Shown here piece after piece: positions 29,649 to 38,959 of a stretch of 64,000 nt of DNA. The stretch is from Aquimonas sp044377145. Its GTDB lineage: Bacteria > Pseudomonadota > Gammaproteobacteria > Xanthomonadales > Xanthomonadaceae. The translations under genes and the position numbers were made by a program. Each line of letters begins with the position of its first letter. The first letter of the stretch is position 1. Location: contig NZ_JBILJQ010000021.1 of the NCBI RefSeq assembly GCF_044377145.1, positions 1-64,000 on the forward strand, read 5' to 3'. The notes beneath the pieces are model-generated. The model did not search any database and had not been told where the DNA came from. It saw only the letters and a program-made list of their open reading frames with translations.

Positions 29649-32648
29649 GTGCACAGCTGCATCGACAGGGGAAGCCAGACCCGCGGCGCGGTGCCTCTTT
29701 GCGCGGCCGTCATGACGCTGTTGGTGACGCTTTCGTTCGCGCTTGCTGCCCGCGCGGCAGCCCCGCCACCGCTGGCCGACTACTTTGCCGAACGCTGGTC
29801 CAGCCGCGATGGTCTGCCGCACAACATGGTGTCGAGCATTGTGCAGAGCCCGGACGGCTACCTGTGGATGTCGACGCTGGAAGGTGCGGTCCGCTACAAC
29901 GGTCGCGAGTTCAAGGTCTACGACAGCGGTCTGATTCCCGATCTGCGCGGCAATGCGATGCGCGGCGTCGCGGTATCGGAACAGGGCGTTGTTCTTGTCG
30001 CCACCACACGCGATGGCATTGCCAGGCTGCGCGAGGGGCGCTGGGATTTTCTGCGGCCGCCGGGTGCCGGCAGTGCCGATGTGATGATTACCGTGGCCGC
30101 AGGGCGTGACGGTCGGATCTGGGCAGGCGGCGAGAACGGCGGCGTCTATCGCTTTGACTCCGACGGCAGCAGTCGCCGCTTTTCGGTTGAAGATGGCCTG
30201 CCCAGTGTCTATGTCAACGCGTTGCTGAAGGGCCGCGATGGCCGTCTGTGGGTCGGCACCACCCGTGGGCTTGCCTGGATTGATGATGAGACCGTGCAGG
30301 CGATTGCGCCTTCGACAGGGTTGCCGACCGGCACCGTGTTGTCGCTCGCACTGCTGTCGGACCAGCGCCTATTGGTCGGCACCGACCGGGGCCTGTTCGT
30401 GCAGGCCGGCGAGGGCTTCCGCCTGTTCTCAGCGGGCGTGCCGCAGGACACCATCACCCGCTTGATGCTGGACTCCGAGGGCCATCTCTGGGTTGGTACC
30501 ACAAGTTTCGGGGTGTTCCGGGTGGCCGATGCTGCCGGGGCCGCTGGTGCGGTTGAGCGCTTGGACGTTGAAGACGGGCTGCCCAATAGCCGGGTTTCTG
30601 CGCTGGCTCAGGACCGCGAAGGGAGCGTCTGGATTGGCACCAATGCCGGGCTGTTCCGGCTGCGTCTGCCGCCGGTGCGCATGTTCAGTCGCCGACAGGG
30701 CCTGCAGACACCCTATGTGCGCGCCGTGGCCGAAGCCGCCGACGGCAGCCTGTGGGTGGGCACCAGCGGAGGCCTGTATCGGCTGGGCTCGGACGCCCTG
30801 CAGATGTTCCAGCAGGCGCAGGGCTTGCCGGCGGATTCAATCCTGAGCCTGCACTCCGCGCGCGACGGCACGCTGTGGGTCGGTACGGCTTCGGCAGGCC
30901 TCGCGCGTCGCCGCGATGGTGTGTTGGAGACCTTTGCCAACCGCGCTTCGGGCCTCGCCGGTGACCAGGTGCGGGCGTTGCAGGAAGGCCGCGACGGCAC
31001 GCTCTGGGTCGGCACCACGCTCGGCCTGTCGCGAATCCGCGAGGGCATCATCACCAACTTCACCACGGCGCAGGGCCTGCCGCGCGATTTCGTGATCAGC
31101 CTGCACGAATCGGCCGATGGGCGAATCTGGGTGGGCACCTCGAACGGTGCGGGCTATGTCGACGGAGATCGGGTGGTTCCGATCCGCCTCGGCAACGATC
31201 CGATCAAGGACATCTTCGACTTCCATGAAGACATCGACGGCAGCCTGTGGCTGTCGACCGACCTGGGCCTGCTGCGTTATCACGACGGCCCGACCGGGCG
31301 GGTGACGCGGGCCTCGGGCCTGCCGGTGGATGCCGTGTTCGGGATCATCGCCGATGCCAGCGGCGGCTGGTGGCTGAGCAGCAACCGCGGCATCGTGCAT
31401 GTCGATGCAGCCGCAGCGCGCGGGGTGGCCGATGGCCGCAGCCAGTCACTCGCCGCGACCCTGTTCAACGAGGCGGACGGAATGGAGAGCGCGCAGTGCA
31501 ACGGTGCCGCCGGTCCGGCCGCACTCGCGCGCGCCGACGGCAGCCTCTGGTTCGGTACTGCCAGCGGCCTCGCCGTGCTGGACCCGGTCGCGGTGCTGTC
31601 GGCGCGGCCACCGCCGGTGCCGGTCACGATCGAGCGACTGCGGGTGGACGACATCGAGCTGCCGCCCGAAGGCGGCCACCGCCTGGCAGCCGGCAGTCGA
31701 CGGATCGAATTCCGACTGGCGGGGCTCAGCCTGTTGATGCCCGAGCGCATCCGCTTCCGCTACAGGCTGGAAGGATTCGAGGAACGCTGGATCGAACTCG
31801 GTGATCGCCGCGAGGTGCAGTTCACCTCCTTGCCGCCGGGCGAGTACCGCTTTCTGGCCCAGGCTGCGAATCCGGGTGGCGCCTTCAGTGCGGCGGCCAC
31901 CGCGCTGACCTTCGAAGTCCTGCCGTTCTGGTGGCAGCGGCCGACGGCCTGGTTTCTGGGCGCGTTCGGCGTGTTGAGCCTGGTCGGGTTGGCGACCCAG
32001 CTGCGCCTGGGTCAGCTGCAGCGCGCCAAACGTCGGCTGCAGAAACTCGTCGACGAGAAAACCGCCGCGCTGGAGCGCAAGGCCGCATCGCTGGAGCAGA
32101 TCGCCCGCGAGAAGAGCCTGCTGGCGGAGCGACTGCGCGCGCAAGCCGAAGCCTTCGAGCGCCAGGCCAATGAGGACTATTTGACCGGACTGCTCAATCG
32201 CCGCGCCTTCGACGCGCAGCTGGCGCAGGCCTTCGCTGACGCCAATCGCCGCGGAGATCCGCTGTGTCTGGCGCTGATCGATATCGATTTCTTCAAGCGC
32301 ATCAACGACCAGTGTTCACACGCGGCCGGAGACACCGCGTTGCGCGAGCTCGCGATGCTCATTCGCGAGCACTGTCCGGGAGTTGACGTCGCCTCGCGCT
32401 GGGGCGGCGAGGAGTTCGCGGTGCTGTTTCCTGGGCAGGGGCCGACCGCTGCCGTCGTGGTCTGCGAGCGCCTGCGCGCTGCGGTGGCCGCCCGCGTCTT
32501 CGATCATCTACAGCCCGGCTTGCGGGTGACGGTGAGCATCGGTGTGGCCAGCCACGACGGGCTGCCGCACCCGGATCGCCTGTTCAGTCGCGCCGACGCC
32601 GCGCTTTACCGTGCGAAGGCCGAGGGCCGCGACCGCGTCTGCAGCTGA
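29649..32648 (+). CDS. Diguanylate cyclase with periplasmic two-component-type propeller sensor
   Basis: About 999 residues from GTG 29649, preferred because it gives the signal peptide a charged n-region and has AGG five bases upstream; ATG 29712 is an alternative. After the signal peptide (ending ARAAA) come about 11 propeller units of the Reg_prop type, each with a D-G-x-L/I-W-V-G-T core (for example DGRLWVGTTRGL, DGSLWVGTSGGL), filling residues ~40-660. A Y_Y_Y-like beta domain (RFRYRLEGFEERWIELG), one transmembrane helix (~764-786), a coiled coil and a GGDEF domain follow. The active site is GGEEF (919-923). The RxxD inhibitory site is missing (PGVD instead). It should make c-di-GMP in response to a periplasmic signal. 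Confidence 0.92.
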   Translation: MHSCIDRGSQTRGAVPLCAAVMTLLVTLSFALAARAAAPPPLADYFAERWSSRDGLPHNMVSSIVQSPDGYLWMSTLEGAVRYNGREFKVYDSGLIPDLRGNAMRGVAVSEQGVVLVATTRDGIARLREGRWDFLRPPGAGSADVMITVAAGRDGRIWAGGENGGVYRFDSDGSSRRFSVEDGLPSVYVNALLKGRDGRLWVGTTRGLAWIDDETVQAIAPSTGLPTGTVLSLALLSDQRLLVGTDRGLFVQAGEGFRLFSAGVPQDTITRLMLDSEGHLWVGTTSFGVFRVADAAGAAGAVERLDVEDGLPNSRVSALAQDREGSVWIGTNAGLFRLRLPPVRMFSRRQGLQTPYVRAVAEAADGSLWVGTSGGLYRLGSDALQMFQQAQGLPADSILSLHSARDGTLWVGTASAGLARRRDGVLETFANRASGLAGDQVRALQEGRDGTLWVGTTLGLSRIREGIITNFTTAQGLPRDFVISLHESADGRIWVGTSNGAGYVDGDRVVPIRLGNDPIKDIFDFHEDIDGSLWLSTDLGLLRYHDGPTGRVTRASGLPVDAVFGIIADASGGWWLSSNRGIVHVDAAAARGVADGRSQSLAATLFNEADGMESAQCNGAAGPAALARADGSLWFGTASGLAVLDPVAVLSARPPPVPVTIERLRVDDIELPPEGGHRLAAGSRRIEFRLAGLSLLMPERIRFRYRLEGFEERWIELGDRREVQFTSLPPGEYRFLAQAANPGGAFSAAATALTFEVLPFWWQRPTAWFLGAFGVLSLVGLATQLRLGQLQRAKRRLQKLVDEKTAALERKAASLEQIAREKSLLAERLRAQAEAFERQANEDYLTGLLNRRAFDAQLAQAFADANRRGDPLCLALIDIDFFKRINDQCSHAAGDTALRELAMLIREHCPGVDVASRWGGEEFAVLFPGQGPTAAVVVCERLRAAVAARVFDHLQPGLRVTVSIGVASHDGLPHPDRLFSRADAALYRAKAEGRDRVCS

Positions 32649-32776
32649 GGGCTTGCAGCGGTGCCCTGCCGCGGTTGTCGCGGTGACGATGACGCAGTGG
32701 TCAGCGTCAGCGGATCCGCAGCTTGCGCGTGATCGTGCCTGCAATCCCAAGCCGATAGCGACGCCCGCTCAGCCGG

Positions 32777-35200
32777 TCAGTGTTTGGCAAGCGTGACAGC
32801 GGCGCGCAGTGCATCCGCGCGCGCCAGCAGCACCCGCCAGCGCGCCAGCGACACCGGCTTCTGCAGCCACTCGTCAACGCCATCCGGCAAGGTGTCGGGC
32901 ACGGGATGGGCGGACACCACCAGCACCTGCACGCCCAATGCGCGCTCGCGCAGCAGGCCGGCACGCACGGCGGGCGGGCCTTCGCCGCTGCGCAGTTCGT
33001 AGTCGACCAGAATCAACTCGGCCGAGCCCAGCGCACCGGCGTTGATGCATTGCTCCACCGAACTGAAGCACTGCACGCTGGCGCCAAGGCTGGCCAGCGC
33101 GGTTGATTGCAGGGTCTGCAGCAAGGGGTCGTCATCGATCAGCGAAATCCGCAGCGGCGGGCGCGGGTTCAGGTCGCCGGCGTCTTCCTGCCAGCGGCGC
33201 AGCTCGGCGGGATCGATCGGCGTCGCTTCCCCGGTGTCGCCCACCTTGCGCAGCGGAATCTCGAACTCGAACCGCGCGCCGCTGTCGGCACTCGAGCTGG
33301 CCTGCAGTTTGCCGCCCATCAGTTCGACCAGATCGCTGGCGATGGCCAGGCCCAGGCCGGCGCCGTCGCGATGGCGATGTCCGGCCTTGCCCTTGCCGAA
33401 GGGCACAAACAGCTGGGCGAGATCTTCCGGCGACAGACCGGGGCCGCTGTCTTCGATGGCGAACTGCATGCGAGACGCGCCGGCCGGGCCGGTCTTGAAC
33501 TGGGCCAGCAGGCGGATCCGCCCCTGCTCGGTGAACTTCAGCGCATTGCCGAGCAGGTTGCCGAGCACCTGGCGCAGACGGGTCGGGTCGATCAGCACCT
33601 GGCCCGGATCGGGGCCCTTCAGTACCAGGTCGAAACCCAGCCCGCGCCGGTTCGCGAGTGGTTCGTGCTGGCGACCGATCTCCTGCAGCAGGGGCAGCAG
33701 GTCGATCGGGGTTGGCCGCAGAACCAGCTTGCCGGCCTCAAGCCGACCGCGGTCGAGCAGATCCTGCGAGAGCTCCAGCAGATGCTCGGCGCCGCTGCGC
33801 AGGGCATCCAGTTGCTGCCGCTCCGGCGGCTGCAGGCTGGCCTTCTCTAGCAGACCGGCGATCCCGAGGATGCCGGCCAAGGGGTTGCGCAGCTCGTGGC
33901 TGGTCTGCACCAGGGCGCGGTGACGCAGCTCGTTCTCGGCTCTCAGACGCGCATTCCAGCGCCGAAGCTGCAGGGCGAAGGCGATCATCGCGATCAGCAG
34001 CAGGGCGCCCATGAACGCGAGCGCTCCGCCCAGACGTACGCCCCAGGCCAAGCGCTCGGCGCGCTCTTTCTCACGGGCCGATTCGGCTTCCAGCCGGACC
34101 AGGGCCAGTTCCTGCTCGGCAAGGCCGAGTCGATCCTTGAATTCTTCAGCGACCAGCGCGCTGCTGGAGCGGTCGAGGCGTTCAGTGAGATTGATGTGTC
34201 TCAGCAGCCAGACCTTCATTTCGCCGTTGACTTCAGCGACTCGCAGGTAGTGGGCCACCGCCTGCGCCTCGTCGCGCAGCAGGCCGAGCTCGGCGAATGT
34301 GTCTGCCGCGATGGCGAAGTGGCGCGCTGCGGATTCGGAGCGGCCGTCCTGCAGATCGGCCAGGCCGTGGGTCTGCTGGCCCACCGCGAACAGCTGCCGG
34401 TTGTCGAGCTGCTGCGCGATTGCGAGGATTTCATCGGCCTTGCGGCGCTGGGTGTCGCCATCGCCCTGGGCATGCGCGATCACCGCTGCCTCCAGCGCGA
34501 TCTCGGCATGCAGCTTGGGGTCGTCGACCCGCGCCACCCAGATTTCAGCGCTGCGCATGATGGCATGCGCCTCCGCCCAACGCTGCAGACGCCCGAGCGC
34601 CTTGGCCTGATTGCGCAGCAGTCGCAGGCGCATGCCGGCATCGCCGTTTTCGTCAAGCGCCGCCAGGCCGCGCTCGGCGTAGTCGGCTGAAAGCGCATGG
34701 CGGCCGATCCGGAAGCTGAAGGACGAGTAGCCCAGATATACGTCGGCGAGCAGATCGGCGACCGGTGTGCGCAGCAGCAGCGCCTCGGCCCGGCTCAGCG
34801 CGCGTTCGCCAGTGTGGAACTCACCCATCGAAATGTTTGCGCGCGCCAGCGCAATCAGGCCGCGCGCCTGCAGGACATCGTTGTCGAGCTCGGCGCCGAG
34901 GCTGCGGGCCGCTTCACCGGCAGCGCGCTGACATTTCCAGTCGGCGATGATCCGGCAGGCATTCGCCTTGGCCAGCTGCAGCAAGGCGAGTTTCTGGGTG
35001 TCGCCAGCGCGGGTTGCGGCGTCGATCTCCGTCGGCAGCCGTTGCAGCACGCCGCGGGCGTCGGTGAGCGCCTCCAGCTCCAGCGGGTGCCGCGGTATCG
35101 GGCCGCTTTCGGCCCAGGCCCACGAGCTGCAGATCAATGCGATCACCAACAGCAGGCAGCGCGGCCAGCGGCAAGGGACAGTGGCTGGGTTGACGCTCAA
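32777..35200 (-). CDS. Hybrid sensor histidine kinase with TPR-like periplasmic domain
   Basis: About 807 residues from a TTG at 35200, chosen because AGGA lies five bases upstream and a signal peptide follows (CRWPRCLLLVIALICSSWAWAES). There is no ATG at a sensible place. The periplasmic part (~30-370) is helical with TPR-like pairs. A transmembrane helix lies at ~390 (LGGALAFMGALLLIAMIAF). HisKA follows with His435 (QTSHELRNPLAG), then HATPase_c with N box GNLLGNALKF and G box EDSGPGLSP, and a C-terminal receiver with Asp733 (LILVDYEL) and Lys781 (LQKP). There is no DNA-binding output, so it probably passes phosphate to an unlinked partner. It faces the diguanylate cyclase gene. Confidence 0.9.
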   Translation of the reverse strand: MSVNPATVPCRWPRCLLLVIALICSSWAWAESGPIPRHPLELEALTDARGVLQRLPTEIDAATRAGDTQKLALLQLAKANACRIIADWKCQRAAGEAARSLGAELDNDVLQARGLIALARANISMGEFHTGERALSRAEALLLRTPVADLLADVYLGYSSFSFRIGRHALSADYAERGLAALDENGDAGMRLRLLRNQAKALGRLQRWAEAHAIMRSAEIWVARVDDPKLHAEIALEAAVIAHAQGDGDTQRRKADEILAIAQQLDNRQLFAVGQQTHGLADLQDGRSESAARHFAIAADTFAELGLLRDEAQAVAHYLRVAEVNGEMKVWLLRHINLTERLDRSSSALVAEEFKDRLGLAEQELALVRLEAESAREKERAERLAWGVRLGGALAFMGALLLIAMIAFALQLRRWNARLRAENELRHRALVQTSHELRNPLAGILGIAGLLEKASLQPPERQQLDALRSGAEHLLELSQDLLDRGRLEAGKLVLRPTPIDLLPLLQEIGRQHEPLANRRGLGFDLVLKGPDPGQVLIDPTRLRQVLGNLLGNALKFTEQGRIRLLAQFKTGPAGASRMQFAIEDSGPGLSPEDLAQLFVPFGKGKAGHRHRDGAGLGLAIASDLVELMGGKLQASSSADSGARFEFEIPLRKVGDTGEATPIDPAELRRWQEDAGDLNPRPPLRISLIDDDPLLQTLQSTALASLGASVQCFSSVEQCINAGALGSAELILVDYELRSGEGPPAVRAGLLRERALGVQVLVVSAHPVPDTLPDGVDEWLQKPVSLARWRVLLARADALRAAVTLAKH

Positions 35201-35622
35201 GATCGTCCTGGCCTTGGCAACTGAGGGGATCTGCGTTCGAATTTCGGCTGCCAGCGCCTGAACGTCGGGGGCGGCCCGTGGATGTGCAGGTCGGGGGCGG
35301 CAGCCGCCACCTGCGGCCGTGCGCCACGCAGGCGGGCACATATGTTCGCGAGCGTACGCTTCTGCCCAAGGACTGAAAAGGCCCCGAGGCCGCGCCGAGG
35401 TGAACAATGCGCAGGCTGTGCGCTGCCACGCCCTCGATTGCAGGCGTCGTTCGGCCCGTGTGTGCTGCAGCCTTTACAACCTTCGCCGGCGCCTGCCGCG
35501 CGGGGACTGCGTCCTGATGGAGGGGCGGCCTGCCCATGTACGATCTCCGAGGTCGCCTGCGCCCAGCTATCATGCGCGCCTTCCGCGCCTCCCCCGCTGG
35601 CGCAGCCGAGCCCCGAACGACC
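35201..35622. other. Divergent promoter region
   Basis: About 420 bases between the leftward hybrid kinase and the rightward dehydrogenase gene. A small GGCGGCAGCCGCC hairpin is present near 35290. I see no convincing gene or recognisable operator. Confidence 0.4.
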
Positions 35623-37890
35623 ATGAGCACCCCGATTCCCGCCCGCATGCGTGGTCTCAACCGCGCCGAGATCTGCGACCAGAATTTCATCGAATTCGTG
35701 CGCGACTGGCGCGGCGAGGTACATGCCGCGGGGCCGGACCAGCCGATCGTGCCGGGCAGTGCCTTGAGCACCACGGACTTCGACGAGCTGCTCAAGTCGC
35801 AGTTCATCAGCCGTCATCTGGATCTGATGGCGCGGGTGCTGCGGGTGCAGAACAAGGTCTTTTACACCATCGGTTCCAGCGGCCACGAGGGCAATGCGAT
35901 GGTGGCGCGGGCCACCCGCCATACCGATCCGGCCTTCCTGCACTACCGCAGCGGCGGCTTTATGGCCGAGCGCTTCCGCAAGCTGCCGGATATGGACCCG
36001 GTCATGGATTCGGCGCTGTCGTTTGCCGCAAGCAAGGATGATCCCGCCTCCGGCGGACGCCACAAGGTCTGGGGCTCGAAGCCCTTGTGGGTGCTGCCCC
36101 AGACCTCGACCATCGCCAGCCATCTGCCCAAAGCCTTGGGCACTGCGGTGGCGATCGAGCAGGCCAAGCGAATCGGTCATGTCCTGCCGATTCCCGCCGA
36201 CAGCATCGCGATCTGCTCCTTTGGCGACGCCTCCAGCAACCATGCCACCGCGCAGACCGCCTTCAACACCGCGGCCTGGACCGCCTATCAGCAGCTGCCC
36301 GCGCCAGTGCTGTTCGTCTGCGAGGACAACGGCATCGGTATTTCGGTGAAGACGCCGCGCGACTGGGTGCGGGCGAACTTCGAAGGCCGCCGCGATCTCG
36401 ACTACTTCGCGGCCGATGGGTTGGATCTCGCCACCGGCTATGCCGATGTGCAGCGCGCGGTCGAACACTGCCGCAGCACCCGGCGACCGACTTTCCTGCA
36501 TCTGCGTACCACCCGCATCATGGGGCATGCCGGCACCGACTTCGAGATCGAATGGCGATCGATCGAGGAGCTGGTCGCGGTCGAAGCCACCGACCCGCTG
36601 CTGAAGACGGCCGATATCGCGTTGCGTGCGGGCCTGTACACGCCCGGATCGCTGCTGGCCCTGTACGAAGACACCCGGCGGCGCTGCTTCGCGGCGGCCG
36701 AAGACGCTGACCGCCGACCGCGTTTGACCGACCTCGCCGAGGTGATGGCGCCGCTGGCACCCTACAGCCCGGCGGAGGTGCAGGCCGAGGCCGCGCGCAC
36801 CGACTACGCCGAAGCGCGGCTGAAGGTGTTTGGCGGTGCGGACAAGCTACCCGAGCTGCAGGCGCCCAGGCATCTGGCGATCCAGATCAATCAGGCCCTG
36901 CACGACCTGATGGCCAAGTACCCCGAGTCCCTGCTGTTCGGTGAAGACGTCGCCCAGAAGGGTGGCGTGTATACGGTCACCAAGGGCCTGTTCAAGGCGT
37001 TTTCCGGCAAGCGCGTGTTCAACACTTTGCTCGATGAGACCATGATCCTCGGCCTCGCCCAGGGCTTCGCCAACATGGGCATGTTGCCGCTGCCGGAAAT
37101 CCAGTACCTGGCCTATTTCCACAACGCCTGCGACCAGATCCGCGGCGAAGCGGCCAGCCTGCAGTTCTTCTCCAACGACCAGTACCGCAACCCGATGGTG
37201 ATGCGGATCGCCTCGCTCGGCTACCAGCGCGGGTTCGGCGGCCATTTCCACAATGACAACTCGATTACAGCCCTGCGCGATATCCCGGGCCTGGTGGTGG
37301 CCTGCCCGTCGCGTGGCGACGATGCCGCCCTGATGCTGCGCACCCTGATGGCGCTCGCCAAGGTCGACGGCCGGGTCTGTGCATTCCTGGAGCCGATCGC
37401 GCTGTACATGAACAAGGACCTCTACGCGCCCGGCGACGGCGGCTGGTTGACCAGCTACCCCGCGCCCGGTCAGACGATCGCGCTGGGCGAGGGCAGGGTG
37501 TACGCGCCGGAAGACGGCGGCGCCGGTGACGACCTGGTGGTGTTCACCTTCGGCAACGCCGTGCCGATGTGCCTGCGCGCCCAGCGTGCGTGGGCGGCCA
37601 GCCATGGCTGGAGCACGCGGGTGATCGATCTGCGCTGGCTGCAGCCTTTGAACGAAGCGTTCATCGCCGAACAATGCCGCGGCGCCAAACGCATCCTGGT
37701 GGTGGACGAAGGCCGTCGCTCAGCCGGCGTCGGCGAGGGCATCATCACCGCGATCGTAGAAGCCGGCTTCGGTGCCACCCCGCTGAAGCGCGTGGTCGGC
37801 GCGGATACGTTCACCCCGCTGGCAGGCGCGGCCTTGCTGGTGCTGCCCGGGGATGCTGAGATCATCGCTGCAGGCAACTCCCTGGCGTGA
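35623..37890 (+). CDS. Thiamine-diphosphate-dependent E1 alpha/beta fusion (2-oxoacid dehydrogenase type)
   Basis: 755 residues from the ATG at 35623. The first half is E1-alpha-like, with the ThDP/Mg motif SFGDASSNHATAQ...FVCEDNGIGIS (about 200-240). The second half is E1-beta-like (LLFGEDVAQKGGVYTVTKGL near 440, then PEIQYLAYFHNACDQ). The two chains are normally separate in branched-chain and pyruvate dehydrogenases. It would decarboxylate a 2-oxoacid and hand the acyl group to a lipoyl E2. No E2 or E3 gene is adjacent, so the complex partners must be elsewhere, or it works on its own. Fused E1 proteins of this class are known from xanthomonads and Bacteroidetes; the substrate cannot be assigned. 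Confidence 0.88.
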   Translation: MSTPIPARMRGLNRAEICDQNFIEFVRDWRGEVHAAGPDQPIVPGSALSTTDFDELLKSQFISRHLDLMARVLRVQNKVFYTIGSSGHEGNAMVARATRHTDPAFLHYRSGGFMAERFRKLPDMDPVMDSALSFAASKDDPASGGRHKVWGSKPLWVLPQTSTIASHLPKALGTAVAIEQAKRIGHVLPIPADSIAICSFGDASSNHATAQTAFNTAAWTAYQQLPAPVLFVCEDNGIGISVKTPRDWVRANFEGRRDLDYFAADGLDLATGYADVQRAVEHCRSTRRPTFLHLRTTRIMGHAGTDFEIEWRSIEELVAVEATDPLLKTADIALRAGLYTPGSLLALYEDTRRRCFAAAEDADRRPRLTDLAEVMAPLAPYSPAEVQAEAARTDYAEARLKVFGGADKLPELQAPRHLAIQINQALHDLMAKYPESLLFGEDVAQKGGVYTVTKGLFKAFSGKRVFNTLLDETMILGLAQGFANMGMLPLPEIQYLAYFHNACDQIRGEAASLQFFSNDQYRNPMVMRIASLGYQRGFGGHFHNDNSITALRDIPGLVVACPSRGDDAALMLRTLMALAKVDGRVCAFLEPIALYMNKDLYAPGDGGWLTSYPAPGQTIALGEGRVYAPEDGGAGDDLVVFTFGNAVPMCLRAQRAWAASHGWSTRVIDLRWLQPLNEAFIAEQCRGAKRILVVDEGRRSAGVGEGIITAIVEAGFGATPLKRVVGADTFTPLAGAALLVLPGDAEIIAAGNSLA

Positions 37891-38021
37891 ATGGGTCTGC
37901 TGCGGGGGCGAGCAGGGAGGAAGGCGTGCGCCTCGCAGCACGGCAGCCACGTCTGTGGCCTATTGCTCGCCGCTGCGCTGGGCGATAATCGCCGACCCAT
38001 TCTGTGAGGCACCCGGTACCC

Positions 38022-38888
38022 ATGACGGCACGTCTGATTGATGGCAAGCGCATCGCCGATGAGCTGCTGGGGCAACTCGCGCAGCGGGTGCAGCAGCGCG
38101 TTGCCGGCGGGCATGCGCCCCCGGGGCTTGCAGTGGTGCTGGTCGGTGCGGATCCCGCCTCGTCGGTGTATGTGCGCAACAAACGTCGCGCCTGTGAGCG
38201 GGTGGGCTACGCCTCGTTCGATTTCGACCTGCCGGCTGACACACCGGAACAGGACCTGCGCGAGCTGATCGACCGGCTCAACGCCGACCCGGCGGTGGAC
38301 GGCATACTGGTGCAGCTGCCGCTGCCGCCGCACGTCGATGCGCAGGCCCTGCTCAACCGCATTGACCCGCGCAAGGATGTGGATGGCTTCCACCCCGAGA
38401 ATGTCGGCCGGCTCGCCTTGCGCCAATTGGGTCTGCGTCCATGCACGCCCAAGGGCATCGTGCATCTGCTGGCGCAGACAGACCGCCCGGTGCGCGGACA
38501 GCAGGCGGTGATCGTCGGCGTGTCCAACCACGTCGGTCGCCCGATGGCGCTGGAGCTGCTGATCGCCGGCTGCACCACCGTCTGCTGTCATCGCTTCACT
38601 CCGCGCGCCACCTTGCAGCAGCATGTCGAGGCGGCCGACATCGTGATCGTCGCAGTCGGCAAGCCGGGCCTGGTGCCGGGTGAGTGGATCAAGCCCGGCG
38701 CGGTGGTGATCGATGTCGGCATCAACCGGTTGCCCGACGGCTCCTTGACCGGCGATGTGGGTTTCGAGGCAGCGCGCCAGCGCGCGTCGTGGATCACCCC
38801 GGTGCCGGGCGGCGTCGGCCCGATGACGGTCGCCACCCTGATGCAGAACACCTGGGAAGCCAGCGTGCTGCGCGAGCAGGGCCGCTGA
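38022..38888 (+). CDS. folD: Methylenetetrahydrofolate dehydrogenase/cyclohydrolase
   Basis: 288 residues from the ATG at 38022; an in-frame GTG 18 bases upstream is less likely. The FolD signatures are complete: SSVYVRNKRRACERVG with the catalytic Tyr and Lys (YxxxK), DGILVQLPLP, IDPRKDVDGFHPENVG, the NADP site VGVSNHVGRPM and PVPGGVGPMT. The protein interconverts 5,10-methylene- and 10-formyl-tetrahydrofolate, feeding purine synthesis and, through the C1 pool, the methionine synthase encoded 21 kb away. A possible -10 box GATAAT (37984-37989) with TTGCTC 15 bases upstream precedes it. Confidence 0.95.
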   Translation: MTARLIDGKRIADELLGQLAQRVQQRVAGGHAPPGLAVVLVGADPASSVYVRNKRRACERVGYASFDFDLPADTPEQDLRELIDRLNADPAVDGILVQLPLPPHVDAQALLNRIDPRKDVDGFHPENVGRLALRQLGLRPCTPKGIVHLLAQTDRPVRGQQAVIVGVSNHVGRPMALELLIAGCTTVCCHRFTPRATLQQHVEAADIVIVAVGKPGLVPGEWIKPGAVVIDVGINRLPDGSLTGDVGFEAARQRASWITPVPGGVGPMTVATLMQNTWEASVLREQGR

Positions 38889-38959
38889 TGGCGTGTGGGC
38901 GATGTCACACCGTCGTCGCGTCCGCCGTAGACACTGATGCCCACCACGGAATCCTGCCT

